Source: Bacillota bacterium (GTDB lineage Bacteria > Bacillota > Clostridia > Lachnospirales > Lachnospiraceae). Taken from it: a stretch of 35,652 nt of DNA. The stretch lies in the NCBI GenBank assembly GCA_023409835.1, contig JAEYQV010000143.1, forward strand, positions 1 to 35,652. The letters are read 5' to 3'. Every line of letters begins with the position of its first letter. The first letter of the stretch is position 1. The position numbers and the translations under genes are program-made. Shown one piece after another: positions 24,036 to 32,412 of this stretch. The notes below the pieces were generated by a model that did not search any database, was not told where the DNA came from, and saw nothing but the letters and a program-made list of their open reading frames with translations.

Positions 24036-24155
24036 TTAAGTACTATAAGCTTTCTTTCCGGGAATGAAAAACATGTTTTTAAGCATACTGACGATCGGTA
24101 CATATTCGAGTGCCTTTGACACCCAAACATATTTCATGTAATTGTTTAAAGTCAT
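24036..24155 (-). CDS. possible 39-residue small protein or gene remnant
   Basis: A minus-strand reading frame from ATG at 24155 to TAA at 24036 encodes 39 residues (MTLNNYMKYVWVSKALEYVP then IVSMLKNMFFIPGKKAYST). The frame stays open further upstream into the terminator hairpin without a start codon, and no ribosome site is visible. Codon choice looks like that of neighbouring genes. It is either a small protein or the tail of a decayed gene; I do not recognise it. Confidence 0.3.
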   Translation of the reverse strand: MTLNNYMKYVWVSKALEYVPIVSMLKNMFFIPGKKAYST

Positions 24156-24181
24156 AGAGCCCGTAAATGTGGTAAATGATA

Positions 24182-24219
24182 AAAGCCCTGAGCTTCCTTT
24201 AACGGAAAATCAGGGCTTT
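24182..24219. terminator. convergent terminator between bioY and the SNF2 gene
   Basis: AAAGCCCTGA (24182-24191) pairs with TCAGGGCTTT (24210-24219), with an inner TTCC/GGAA stem. The minus strand continues CTTTTATC, so it fits best the end of the SNF2 transcript. Confidence 0.82.
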
Positions 24220-24274
24220 CATGATGTTATTCTTTATTAATATTTCAATATATCATCGGTACGAGATTTATAAG

Positions 24275-27200
24275 CTATATCATCGGAGTAAACAATTCCT
24301 CCAGCTCCTGCTTCGATAGGGTATTGATAAATACCTCCTTGGAGCTGATCACCGAATCGGAGAGCTCTTTCTTCTTACGCTGGAGCTTGAAGATCTTCTC
24401 TTCAATGGTGCCCTTTGTAATGAGCTTCATTACATGGACCTTATTCTGCTGACCGATCCGATATACCCGGTCAGTCGCCTGATCCTCCACAGCCGGATTC
24501 CACCAGGGATCATAATGAATCACCGTATCTGCCCCGGTCAGGTTAAGGCCGGTTCCCCCTGCCTTTAAGGAGATTAGGAACACCTTCCCTTCTCCGCCGT
24601 TAAATCTCTTGACGTAATCATTACGAGCTTCGGTAGGTGTGCTTCCCTCCAGATAGAAATAGGGGATGTTCATATCCTTCAGTTCGCTCTCAATAATCCG
24701 TAGCATAGAGGTAAATTGGGAGAACACCAATACTCTGTGTTCGTTAGCGATAGCATCCGGAATGACTTCCATCAGTAGATCCAGCTTGCCGCTTCCACCC
24801 TGATAATTGTCCAGGAAGGTTGACGGATGGCAGCAGATCTGCCTGAGTCTGGTCAGCGCTGCCAGGATTCTGATGCGGCTCCGCTCAAGCCCGTTCTCTT
24901 CAATCTCCGAATTAATCTCACTGCGGATATCCTCCAGGAAGGACAGATATACCAGCTTCTGCTCCTCGGACAGCTCCGTCAGCATCTTCGACTCATATTT
25001 ATCCGGAAGCTCCGTTAATACATCCTTCTTCATCCGTCGCAGAATAAAGGGGGAAATATGCTGATGCAGGTCCTTTAAGGCTTCCGTATCCTCCTTCAGG
25101 ATCGGTTTCTCATATAACTCCACAAACCTTGAATGGCTGTTCAAATAGCCCGGCATTATAAAATCAAAAATCGACCATAGCTCGGACAGACTATTCTCGA
25201 TCGGAGTTCCTGTCAGCGCAAAACGGTGCTCGGAGATCAGACGCTTTACAGACTTTGCATTCAGGGAGGAATCGTTCTTGATAAATTGTGCCTCGTCGAT
25301 AAATACCGTATGGAAGCTGATCTTCTCATAGGCTGCAATGTCCCTGCGAATTAAGGGATAAGAGGTAATCAAAATATCATATTCCTGATATTTATGAATG
25401 GTCTCCAGCCGTTCTGCCGGTGCGCCACTGACTACCGCAGCCTTCATAAAGGGTGCAAAATTCTCGATTTCATCCAGCCAGTTATAGATCAGGGAGGTTG
25501 GACAGACAATCAGATAAGGCTTATGCTTCGGGTCCTTCTGCACTCCCGAGGCAATGTATACAATGGACTGAAGGGTTTTACCAAGTCCCATGTCATCAGC
25601 CAGAATTCCTCCCAGATCATTGTCGGAAAGAGTCTTCAGCCACTTATAGCCGGTTACCTGATAGGGTCTTAAATTCGCCAGAATTCCCTCCGGCAGCTGA
25701 TATTGTGTCATCACCGGGTTCAGGATCTTCTCAGTCAGAGCCATGAAGTCACGGTCACGTTCCAGTTCAAACTGCTTCTCCAGAAATACCTTATCCAGAT
25801 ATACCGCATGCTGCTTATCTAACAGCAGCTTCTCCTCCTCAAAATTCTTGCTGTTAATATTCAGGGAATTGAGGATATTCGTTAAATCACCGATCACCTT
25901 ATCCTCAAGATTAACAAAGCTTCCGTTCTTCAGGCGGTAATATTTCTTCTTCACCTGGAAGGAATGAAGCATATCTCTTAGCTCCTCCTTCGGAACCTCG
26001 TCAAAATCCAGGTCCAGCTCCAGCATATTTAGTCCGGTATTTAAGTGCACGCCTGCCTTAAAGCTTCCGGCATTCCGGATTCCCAGCTTTCTAAAATCCT
26101 CCGAATAGAACAACCCTGCCTTGTTATCCAGCTCCAGGACACTGCCGGACAGGAAATCATAGATCTTGTCCTCGTCCTTCAAAAGATAGTAATTCTTATA
26201 GGGAAGAAAGCCCAGCTTCAGAAGCTCGTTGATGATGGCCTCCTCCTTCTCCCTCTGTCTTACGATGATATAGGAACCGGCGGAGGCATTCTCAAAGGAA
26301 TTGAATTCATATTCTCCATATTGGTATTTCAGTTCGGCTTTAATTCCCTGTTTATGCTTATCAATGTAAAGCTTTGCATTCATATCACAGGTGATGTACC
26401 TGCTCTTTAATTCCTCCGGGATATCGAGATCCATTGTCTCACTGATCCGTGGCAGGACATACTCCAGGAAGCCGGTTTTACTATCCCCTTTAAAGACCAG
26501 GGGTTCCTTATCCTTCCCCAGGCTGTTATAGAAGGGCTTGAAATTCCGTATGAATTTCTTATCCGGCATATAGATGACCCCATCATAATAGAGCAGCTCC
26601 CCGGTCTCCGTAATCGGTAGCACTGCTTCCTTTCCCTGGTAATCCACAGTAACGGAATCTTCATCCATGGAAAGCTGATAGGATACCTTCGGGTTACCTT
26701 TCATAAAACAAACATCATCATATACCTTTCCATACAGCTCCAGAGTAAACGGATTATCGTTTAACAGCTCTAACAGCTTGATCAGCATGTTCTTCGTAAG
26801 GATAATCTGAGATTTAGAGAAAATCTTGGAAAAATGGGTGTTGTCAATGACCTCCTGAATCTCATAGATCTCCAGAAGATAGTCCAGCAGAGCCTTTGAA
26901 TTCTTGTCAAAGGTACTCTCCCCATTCACATATTTGAATTCCTTTCCAAGGACGAAGCTTTCATGGTGGTATATATCCGCCAGGAATTTCTTGATGGTTT
27001 GAATCTTATATTTCCGGCTGCCGCCACCCTTCAGAGTCACCATGGCTCTCGTGCTGTCCCCCTTGAAAATAGAGGGAATACTGATCATTGCTTCTAATTG
27101 AAAGGTCTCTCCCACAAGCATCGTATCCTCCTGGGATACGAAATAGTCGAGAATCTGAATAATTTTCCTCTCCTCGGGAGATTTCGTTTCGGCTAACATA

Positions 27201-27493
27201 CTGCGCTCCTGATATTTCAGAATGAATAACAGGGCAGCAACCACATGCTTACAGGCCCCCTGATCCTTAAGCCTGGAGGGACAATTGCAGCTGTAATCAA
27301 AGGATCCATCCTCCTGCTCTTCCACAAGAACAGAATAATTATAGCTACCCTTGACGGCTAAACGATACTGCTTCGTGGCATTGGAATATGTGGCACCGGT
27401 AATCCGGTTATCCTTATAATATTGCAGACCTCGGGCATAGGTGGTATCATTCGAGGCTAAGTTCCGTATTCCGGTCCGGGAAATCTGAATCAT
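24275..27493 (-). CDS. SNF2-family DNA helicase/ATPase with SWIM zinc finger
   Basis: Bacterial SNF2 proteins are DNA translocases; the target of this one is unknown. The 1072-residue protein has an N-terminal SWIM zinc finger (Cys69, Cys71, Cys81, His83 in YSCNCPSRLKDQGACKH), a long SNF2-associated region (about 120-590), the N-terminal ATPase lobe with LADDMGLGKT (Walker A), IDEAQFIKN (box II) and LTGTPIEN, and the C-terminal lobe with VFSQFTSM, SLKAGGTGLNL and DRVYRIGQ. AAAGG precedes the ATG at 27493 by 8-9 bases. It stands alone; no methylase or nuclease partner is nearby, so a DISARM-like defence role has no support here. Confidence 0.95.
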   Translation of the reverse strand: MIQISRTGIRNLASNDTTYARGLQYYKDNRITGATYSNATKQYRLAVKGSYNYSVLVEEQEDGSFDYSCNCPSRLKDQGACKHVVAALLFILKYQERSMLAETKSPEERKIIQILDYFVSQEDTMLVGETFQLEAMISIPSIFKGDSTRAMVTLKGGGSRKYKIQTIKKFLADIYHHESFVLGKEFKYVNGESTFDKNSKALLDYLLEIYEIQEVIDNTHFSKIFSKSQIILTKNMLIKLLELLNDNPFTLELYGKVYDDVCFMKGNPKVSYQLSMDEDSVTVDYQGKEAVLPITETGELLYYDGVIYMPDKKFIRNFKPFYNSLGKDKEPLVFKGDSKTGFLEYVLPRISETMDLDIPEELKSRYITCDMNAKLYIDKHKQGIKAELKYQYGEYEFNSFENASAGSYIIVRQREKEEAIINELLKLGFLPYKNYYLLKDEDKIYDFLSGSVLELDNKAGLFYSEDFRKLGIRNAGSFKAGVHLNTGLNMLELDLDFDEVPKEELRDMLHSFQVKKKYYRLKNGSFVNLEDKVIGDLTNILNSLNINSKNFEEEKLLLDKQHAVYLDKVFLEKQFELERDRDFMALTEKILNPVMTQYQLPEGILANLRPYQVTGYKWLKTLSDNDLGGILADDMGLGKTLQSIVYIASGVQKDPKHKPYLIVCPTSLIYNWLDEIENFAPFMKAAVVSGAPAERLETIHKYQEYDILITSYPLIRRDIAAYEKISFHTVFIDEAQFIKNDSSLNAKSVKRLISEHRFALTGTPIENSLSELWSIFDFIMPGYLNSHSRFVELYEKPILKEDTEALKDLHQHISPFILRRMKKDVLTELPDKYESKMLTELSEEQKLVYLSFLEDIRSEINSEIEENGLERSRIRILAALTRLRQICCHPSTFLDNYQGGSGKLDLLMEVIPDAIANEHRVLVFSQFTSMLRIIESELKDMNIPYFYLEGSTPTEARNDYVKRFNGGEGKVFLISLKAGGTGLNLTGADTVIHYDPWWNPAVEDQATDRVYRIGQQNKVHVMKLITKGTIEEKIFKLQRKKKELSDSVISSKEVFINTLSKQELEELFTPMI

Positions 27494-27525
27494 AAACGCA
27501 CACCTTTCACTAATTGTATCCTTTT

Positions 27526-27534
27526 ATTATACCA
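27526..27534 (-). promoter_or_regulatory. extended -10 box of the SNF2 gene
   Basis: Minus strand TGG-TATAAT (27534-27526), 33 bases before the ATG. There is no clear -35; a T7 run lies in the spacer. The rest of the 27494-27819 gap is AT-rich and holds the pyrB promoter on the other strand. Confidence 0.5.
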
Positions 27535-27709
27535 CAATAAGAAAAAAAGTGTATTGATATTTGAAACTTTTTGTATATTTACAAAATTAAATTATGTTTC
27601 TTCCCGAATATTCCGGCTCGGTTTTATGAATGCGGAATTGGTTTCTAATACATGGCTGCTTTAACTTCACTTATTAATAAAACAAATAGGATTGATTAGT
27701 AAATAATGT

Positions 27710-27738
27710 TTGTTATTTTATGATCGGTATATTATAAT
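27710..27738 (+). promoter_or_regulatory. pyrB promoter
   Basis: TTGTTA (27710-27715), 17-bp spacer, TATAAT (27733-27738). The leader of about 75 nt shows neither a PyrR-binding motif nor a terminator/antiterminator pair. Confidence 0.65.
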
Positions 27739-27819
27739 ATTTCGTTAGGATATGGATTACGGACCAGGCGGCAGTCTATCCGGAACCTACTCTTAAACTA
27801 ATCACATATGGAGGTGTCT

Positions 27820-28734
27820 ATGAGACATATTATCAGCCCGACTGACCTTACTGTTTCTGAACTGAACGAGCTTCTGATATTAGCGGAGGATATCATTCAG
27901 AGCCCTAAGAAATATGCCGATGTATGCCATGGCAGGAAGCTGGCCACTCTATTCTATGAACCCAGTACAAGAACAAGACTCAGCTTTGAAGCTGCAATGC
28001 TTAACCTTGGCGGCAATATCCTCGGATTCTCATCCGCTGATTCCAGTTCGGCATCGAAGGGTGAAAGTGTTGCCGATACAATCCGTGTCGTATCTTCCTA
28101 CGCAGACATCTGTGCGATCCGCCATCCGAAAGAAGGCGCCCCCTACGTTGCATCTATTTATTCTTCCATTCCAGTTATCAATGCCGGAGACGGCGGTCAT
28201 AATCATCCCACCCAAACCTTTACCGATCTTTTAACCATAAAGAATCTAAAAGGACGATTAAATCAATTAACCGTTGGTTTTTGTGGTGACTTAAAATTCG
28301 GACGTACCGTCCATTCCTTAATCGGAGCCCTTGCCCGTTATGAGAATATTAAGTTCCTCCTGATCTCTCCTGAGGAGCTTCGAATTCCGGCTTACATCCG
28401 TGAGGAAATTCTGGAAGCGAATCATATTCCCTATGAGGAGGTAAGAGTACTGGAGGAGGTAATGCCCCAGCTGGATATTCTCTATATGACCAGAGTCCAG
28501 AGGGAACGTTTCTTCAACGAAGAGGATTATATCCGTCTGAAGGATACCTACATCCTTGATATGAAGAAGATGGCCATTGCGAAACCGGATATGCTGGTGC
28601 TCCATCCCCTGCCCAGGGTCAATGAGATTGCCACGGAGGTTGACGATGACTCCCGCGCCGTTTATTTTAAACAGGCAGAATACGGAGTTTATGTGCGAAT
28701 GGCCTTGATCCTTAAGCTGCTGGAGCTGGCATAG
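27820..28734 (+). CDS. pyrB: aspartate carbamoyltransferase, catalytic chain
   Basis: PyrB joins carbamoyl phosphate and aspartate, the first committed pyrimidine step. The 304-residue protein has the carbamoyl-phosphate loop STRTR (49-53), the 80s loop SKGES (79-83), HPTQTF (129-134), an aspartate-domain RVQRERF and HPLPR. I start at the ATG at 27820, 6 bases after GGAGG; the ATG at 27808 is part of the ribosome site. pyrI follows, so the enzyme is probably the allosteric PyrB6-PyrI6 form rather than the unregulated Bacillus type. Confidence 0.97.
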   Translation: MRHIISPTDLTVSELNELLILAEDIIQSPKKYADVCHGRKLATLFYEPSTRTRLSFEAAMLNLGGNILGFSSADSSSASKGESVADTIRVVSSYADICAIRHPKEGAPYVASIYSSIPVINAGDGGHNHPTQTFTDLLTIKNLKGRLNQLTVGFCGDLKFGRTVHSLIGALARYENIKFLLISPEELRIPAYIREEILEANHIPYEEVRVLEEVMPQLDILYMTRVQRERFFNEEDYIRLKDTYILDMKKMAIAKPDMLVLHPLPRVNEIATEVDDDSRAVYFKQAEYGVYVRMALILKLLELA

Positions 28735-28893
28735 AATAACCCGCGGTACAGGTGATATCGGCTTCTAATGCATGGCTTAAGCTCTCACATAGCTTTCGCT
28801 TAGTCTATGCATATCGCATGGGCTTTATGAAGCTTGCCGCCGGGGCAAGAAAATATCTGATGTATTTAAGTGAATAAGAGGATGGAGGTAATT

Positions 28894-29325
28894 ATGCTAA
28901 ATATCGGTGTTTTAAATCAGGGAATCGTAATTGACCATATCAAAGCCGGTGGAGCGATGAAGATCTATTCGTATCTTAATCTGGAGAATCTGGATTGCAG
29001 CGTCGCAATTATTAAGAATGCCAAGAGCAATAAGATGGGTAAGAAGGATATCATCAAGATTGAAGGTACCCTGGATGGAATTAATCTGGACATTCTGGGC
29101 GCCCTGGACCACAAGATAACAATCAATGTCATAGAGAACGGGGTCATTACCGAGAAGAAGAGTCCGGCGCTTCCCCTATTCGTAGACAATATATTAAAAT
29201 GCAGGAATCCGAGGTGCATCACCTCCATAGAGCAGGGTATTCCCCATACCTTTAAATTAACAGACCGGGAAAACGGGATTTACCGCTGTGTATATTGCGA
29301 TGAACAGCCCTTTGAGAGAAGATAG
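28894..29325 (+). CDS. pyrI: aspartate carbamoyltransferase, regulatory chain
   Basis: PyrI binds CTP and ATP and makes PyrB allosteric. The 143-residue protein has the nucleotide domain (1-95) and a zinc domain with Cys103, Cys108, Cys132 and Cys135; their spacing (5, 24, 3) equals that of the E. coli protein. I use the ATG at 28894 with GGAGG 5-6 bases upstream rather than two earlier in-frame starts. The 159-bp gap after pyrB holds a CTTGCC/GGCAAG hairpin (28833-28849) and no promoter I can see, so the two are probably co-transcribed. Confidence 0.96.
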   Translation: MLNIGVLNQGIVIDHIKAGGAMKIYSYLNLENLDCSVAIIKNAKSNKMGKKDIIKIEGTLDGINLDILGALDHKITINVIENGVITEKKSPALPLFVDNILKCRNPRCITSIEQGIPHTFKLTDRENGIYRCVYCDEQPFERR

Positions 29326-29428
29326 TTAATACAGGTATTCGTAAGAAGGGTACTGACACAGGAAGAAATGATATGCCTGATGCAGAGCCCTGAAGAACAT
29401 CATAGCGAAAGCATTATATGAAAGATTG

Positions 29429-29499
29429 AGGCCTTGATGCTTCCGAACACAGAGGAACCTTTTGCGTTACTGTGTTACCGGAGGTATTCAAGGCCTTTT
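29429..29499 (+). terminator. terminator of pyrB-pyrI
   Basis: A long stem: AGGCCTTGA (29429-29437) with TCAAGGCCT (29488-29496), TCCG with CGGA, and ACACAG (29447-29452) with CTGTGT (29470-29475). TTTTA follows. It lies between the converging pyrI and superoxide dismutase genes. Confidence 0.82.
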
Positions 29500-29511
29500 A
29501 TCCGGCATTTA

Positions 29512-30096
29512 TCACCTATAATATTTCATCTTATCCCCAACAACAGCCCAATTGATATTTCTCATAAATTTTCTGATGTATTCCGATTTATCATTCGCAT
29601 ACTGAAGGAAATATGCATGCTCATACATATCCAATACCAGAGCCGGGGCCGAATAGGCTATATTTCCGAGGTCATGGGCATCCAGGCTGATATTACGGAA
29701 CCGACAGCTTCTCTGATCATAGCAAAGGACTGCCCAGCCTCTGCTAGCCTTTGCGGTTGCCGTAAAGTCCTCCTGCCAATGGTCAAAGCTTCCGAAATCT
29801 TGAGACAGGATATCTGAAGTCATAGAATCCGGCTCACAGGTACGGCCTCCGATATTTTCAAAATACAGCTCATGCAGGATTACCCCATTGAGCGCATAGG
29901 TCTCTCCCCGTTTACACTCCCTGAAATAGCTGAAGGTAGTATTGGCCCGTTCTCTTCCGGAATTTCCATATAAAGCCCCATCGACTTCATTCATGCTGTT
30001 AATATAGCCCTCATATAGCTTCATATGTACCTCAAACTGCTCTTTATTCACCACCGTAATGTCCTCAGAATATTGAAACGGTATTTTCTCTAACAT
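29512..30096 (-). CDS. iron/manganese superoxide dismutase
   Basis: The enzyme converts superoxide to hydrogen peroxide and oxygen, useful to an anaerobe briefly exposed to air. The 194-residue protein keeps all four metal ligands: His24 (VHMKLYEGYIN), His75 (LHELYFENIGG), Asp156 and His160 (LDMYEHAYFLQY). The QDFGSFDHWQEDF and GWAVL segments are typical of the family. Odd points are Met25 after the first His, and Tyr158 where most relatives have Trp (DxWEHAY), so it belongs to a divergent clostridial branch. The metal cannot be told. A GGGGG stretch 8 bases before the ATG is the only ribosome site. A TTGTCA about 100 bases upstream hints at its own promoter. Confidence 0.88.
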   Translation of the reverse strand: MLEKIPFQYSEDITVVNKEQFEVHMKLYEGYINSMNEVDGALYGNSGRERANTTFSYFRECKRGETYALNGVILHELYFENIGGRTCEPDSMTSDILSQDFGSFDHWQEDFTATAKASRGWAVLCYDQRSCRFRNISLDAHDLGNIAYSAPALVLDMYEHAYFLQYANDKSEYIRKFMRNINWAVVGDKMKYYR

Positions 30097-30129
30097 GGCT
30101 CAGCCCCCAATCTTTTATCATTGTCTAAA

Positions 30130-30155
30130 AGACTCTGCGGTTATACCCCGAGTCT
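30130..30155 (-). other. leader hairpin of the superoxide dismutase gene
   Basis: AGACTC (30150-30155 on the minus strand) pairs with GAGTCT (30130-30135), followed by TTTTAG. The stem is short and the T-tract only four, so it could be a weak attenuator or merely a leader structure. Confidence 0.3.
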
Positions 30156-30242
30156 CCTGTTTATTAATATATACGGGGGATTTTATAAAATATGACAAGC
30201 CATATCACTTTTTTAACTGAGCTTATGTAGTCCCGGGAAGGT

Positions 30243-30301
30243 AAAAGGCTGCCATGGAGCGAATCAGACTATAATACAGAACTGATTCGCTGTTAGCAGC
30301 C
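30243..30301 (-). terminator. terminator of fhs
   Basis: GGCTGC (30247-30252) pairs with GCAGCC (30296-30301), and GCGAATCAG (30259-30267) with CTGATTCGC (30282-30290). On the minus strand TTTTACC follows. Confidence 0.85.
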
Positions 30302-30332
30302 TCAATAAGACTAATATATAACCTTTTATTCA

Positions 30333-32003
30333 TTAGAACAGACCGGTAATTCTTCCATCCTCATCCACATCAATTCCTTCTGCGGCAGGCACCTTCGGAA
30401 GTCCCGGCATCGTCATAACGGTTCCGGTAATGGCAACTACAAAGCCCGCTCCGGCGGATACGTACACCTCACGTATATTCACGGTAAAACCGGTCGGTCT
30501 GCCAAGCTTTGTCGCATCATCGGATAAGGAGTACTGGTTCTTCGCCATGCAGACCGGAAGCTCCTGATACCCCAGAGCTTCTATTTTCTTAATTGCACTG
30601 TCTGCGGCAGGATCATAGGTTACACCGTCAGCTCCATATATCTCCTTCGCAATCGTCTCAATCTTCTCCTTGATGGTCAGGTTAAGCTCATATAGGGGTC
30701 TATAATGACTTTCCTTCTGCTCCATCGTCAACAGAACCTTCTTCGCCAGATCCAGGCCGCCCTCTCCGCCCTTCTCCCATACCTCACAGAGGGAGAATTC
30801 ACAGTTTCTGCTTTCACAGAAGCTCTTAACAAATGCAAGCTCCTCATCGGAATCGGAAACGAAGCGGTTTAGGCTGACGATAACAGGAACACCGAATTTA
30901 TGAAGATTCTCGATATGCTTCTCCAGATTCACAATTCCCTTTCCCAAAGCGGCAAGATTCTCTGTTGCAAGCTCTGTCTTGGGAACTCCACCGTTATATT
31001 TTAAAGCACGGACCGTTGCAACCAGGACTACCGCATCCGGCTTAAGTCCTGCCATCCGGCACTTAATGTCAAGGAACTTCTCTGCACCGAGGTCTGCACC
31101 GAAGCCGGCCTCCGTTACTACGACGTCTGCCAGCTTTAACGCTGTCTTTGTTGCTCTTACACTATTACAGCCGTGGGCGATATTAGCAAAGGGTCCGCCA
31201 TGAACGATTGCCGGAGTATTCTCCACGGTCTGAATCAGGTTCGGCTTCAGGGCATCCTTAAGAAGAGCCGCCATAGAACCGACTGCCTTCAGCTGCTTAG
31301 CGGTCACCGGTGTTCCCTCATAGGTGTAGGCAACCACGATGCGGCCGAGACGCTCCTTCATGTCCTTCATGTTTTCAGATAAGCACAGAACCGCCATGAT
31401 TTCCGAGGCTACCGTTATGATGAAGTGGTCTTCCCTTACTACACCGTCTGCCTTACGTCCGAGTCCGACTACGATATTTCGCAGTACACGATCATTCATA
31501 TCTACACAGCGCTTCCAGACAATCTGATTCGTATCAATATTTAAAGCATTTCCCTGCTGAATATGGTTATCAAGCATTGCTGCCAGCAGATTATTCGCAG
31601 AGGTAATCGCATGAAAATCACCGGTAAAATGCAGGTTCAGATCCTCCATTGGTACGACCTGTGCATAACCGCCTCCGGCGGCTCCACCCTTAATACCAAA
31701 ACAGGGTCCTAAGGACGGTTCTCTGAGGGCAATGACTGATTTCACATTCATTTTACCTAAGGCCTGTCCCAAGCCAACCGTGGTTGTTGTCTTTCCTTCT
31801 CCTGCCGGAGTCGGATTAATCGCAGTTACTAATACCAGCTTCCCATCCGGGCGGTCCTTCACCTTTTCCCAAAGCTCATCTGACAGCTTGGCCTTGTATT
31901 TGCCGTAGAGCTCCAGATCATCCATAGAGATATCAAGCTTTTCGGCAACCTCAGTGATGTGGGCCAATTTTGCTTTCTGTGCAATTTGAATATCCGATTT
32001 CAT
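30333..32003 (-). CDS. fhs: formate-tetrahydrofolate ligase
   Basis: Fhs makes 10-formyl-tetrahydrofolate from formate, ATP and tetrahydrofolate; it feeds purine synthesis and, in acetogens, the methyl branch of the Wood-Ljungdahl pathway. The 556-residue protein has the P-loop-like TPAGEGKTTTT (65-75), EPSLGPCFGIKGGAAGGGYAQ (about 95-115) and the family's C-terminal SAGAGFVVAITGTVMTMPGLP. I place the start at the ATG at 32003 with AAAGG upstream; a TTG four codons earlier abuts that site. No other Wood-Ljungdahl genes are in the window. The gene stands alone with its own promoter and terminator. Confidence 0.97.
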   Translation of the reverse strand: MKSDIQIAQKAKLAHITEVAEKLDISMDDLELYGKYKAKLSDELWEKVKDRPDGKLVLVTAINPTPAGEGKTTTTVGLGQALGKMNVKSVIALREPSLGPCFGIKGGAAGGGYAQVVPMEDLNLHFTGDFHAITSANNLLAAMLDNHIQQGNALNIDTNQIVWKRCVDMNDRVLRNIVVGLGRKADGVVREDHFIITVASEIMAVLCLSENMKDMKERLGRIVVAYTYEGTPVTAKQLKAVGSMAALLKDALKPNLIQTVENTPAIVHGGPFANIAHGCNSVRATKTALKLADVVVTEAGFGADLGAEKFLDIKCRMAGLKPDAVVLVATVRALKYNGGVPKTELATENLAALGKGIVNLEKHIENLHKFGVPVIVSLNRFVSDSDEELAFVKSFCESRNCEFSLCEVWEKGGEGGLDLAKKVLLTMEQKESHYRPLYELNLTIKEKIETIAKEIYGADGVTYDPAADSAIKKIEALGYQELPVCMAKNQYSLSDDATKLGRPTGFTVNIREVYVSAGAGFVVAITGTVMTMPGLPKVPAAEGIDVDEDGRITGLF

Positions 32004-32246
32004 ACGTTTGTCCAACCTTTCTGTTCCTATCCATAATATAAAAGTATTGGTGACTATTCCGTCGTAGCGATTCTTACGAACAGTGTATCGATACGCTTAG
32101 GTTCTGCAAAGCATACATAAAATATATGCTCCAACCGTCTTTTTACACCGGCGAACTCGAACTTTTGACTTAGCCTTTTCGATGCTTATTACTCGGGTTT
32201 CTTGAGTAGTTATCTGTATTCTATCATATTCGAATATTACAGACAA
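32004..32246 (-). promoter_or_regulatory. fhs promoter and long leader
   Basis: Minus strand TTGTCT (32241-32246), 17-bp spacer, TAGAAT (32218-32223). This leaves about 208 nt of untranslated leader containing a stem AGCATA/TATGCT (32110-32130), a palindrome GTATCGATAC (32085-32094) and a TACTC/GAGTA stem. I do not recognise a riboswitch; the tetrahydrofolate riboswitch core is not visible. Confidence 0.55.
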
Positions 32247-32307
32247 GAAAATTTGGCCTTCGAAACGGACAGCAGGGCGTTTTTAATAGCGAATAGCAAA
32301 ATAATGC

Positions 32308-32381
32308 TTGCGTGAATGAAAGGAGCAAGTATATACTATCTAGTATACTTCATGATGAACCGGACAGCTTAAGCTCTCCGG
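32308..32381 (+). promoter_or_regulatory. promoter region of the HAD phosphatase with a 7-2-7 palindrome
   Basis: TTGCGT (32308-32313) and TATATA (32330-32335, 16-bp spacer) or TATACT (32332-32337, 18-bp spacer) form a candidate promoter. The -10 lies in a perfect palindrome TATACTA-TC-TAGTATA (32332-32347), a possible operator. A second near-palindrome at 32360-32381 (CCGGA, AGCT / AGCT, TCCGG, one C-C mismatch) would fold in the leader. Confidence 0.5.
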
Positions 32382-32412
32382 AATATGGTATATATTAGAA
32401 AGGATACTATCC

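Noticed and set aside
24275..27493. Defence island (DISARM-like) around the SNF2 gene
   Set aside because: Neighbours are bioY and pyrB; no methylase, nuclease or other defence gene is present.
27739..27819. PyrR attenuator before pyrB
   Set aside because: No PyrR-binding loop and no terminator/antiterminator pair in the short leader.
28735..28893. Separate pyrI promoter or terminator
   Set aside because: Only a 6-bp hairpin without a T-tract and no clear -35/-10 pair; co-transcription with pyrB is simpler.
32004..32246. Tetrahydrofolate or other riboswitch before fhs
   Set aside because: The leader is long, but I could not match the core motifs of known riboswitches; a covariance-model search would decide.
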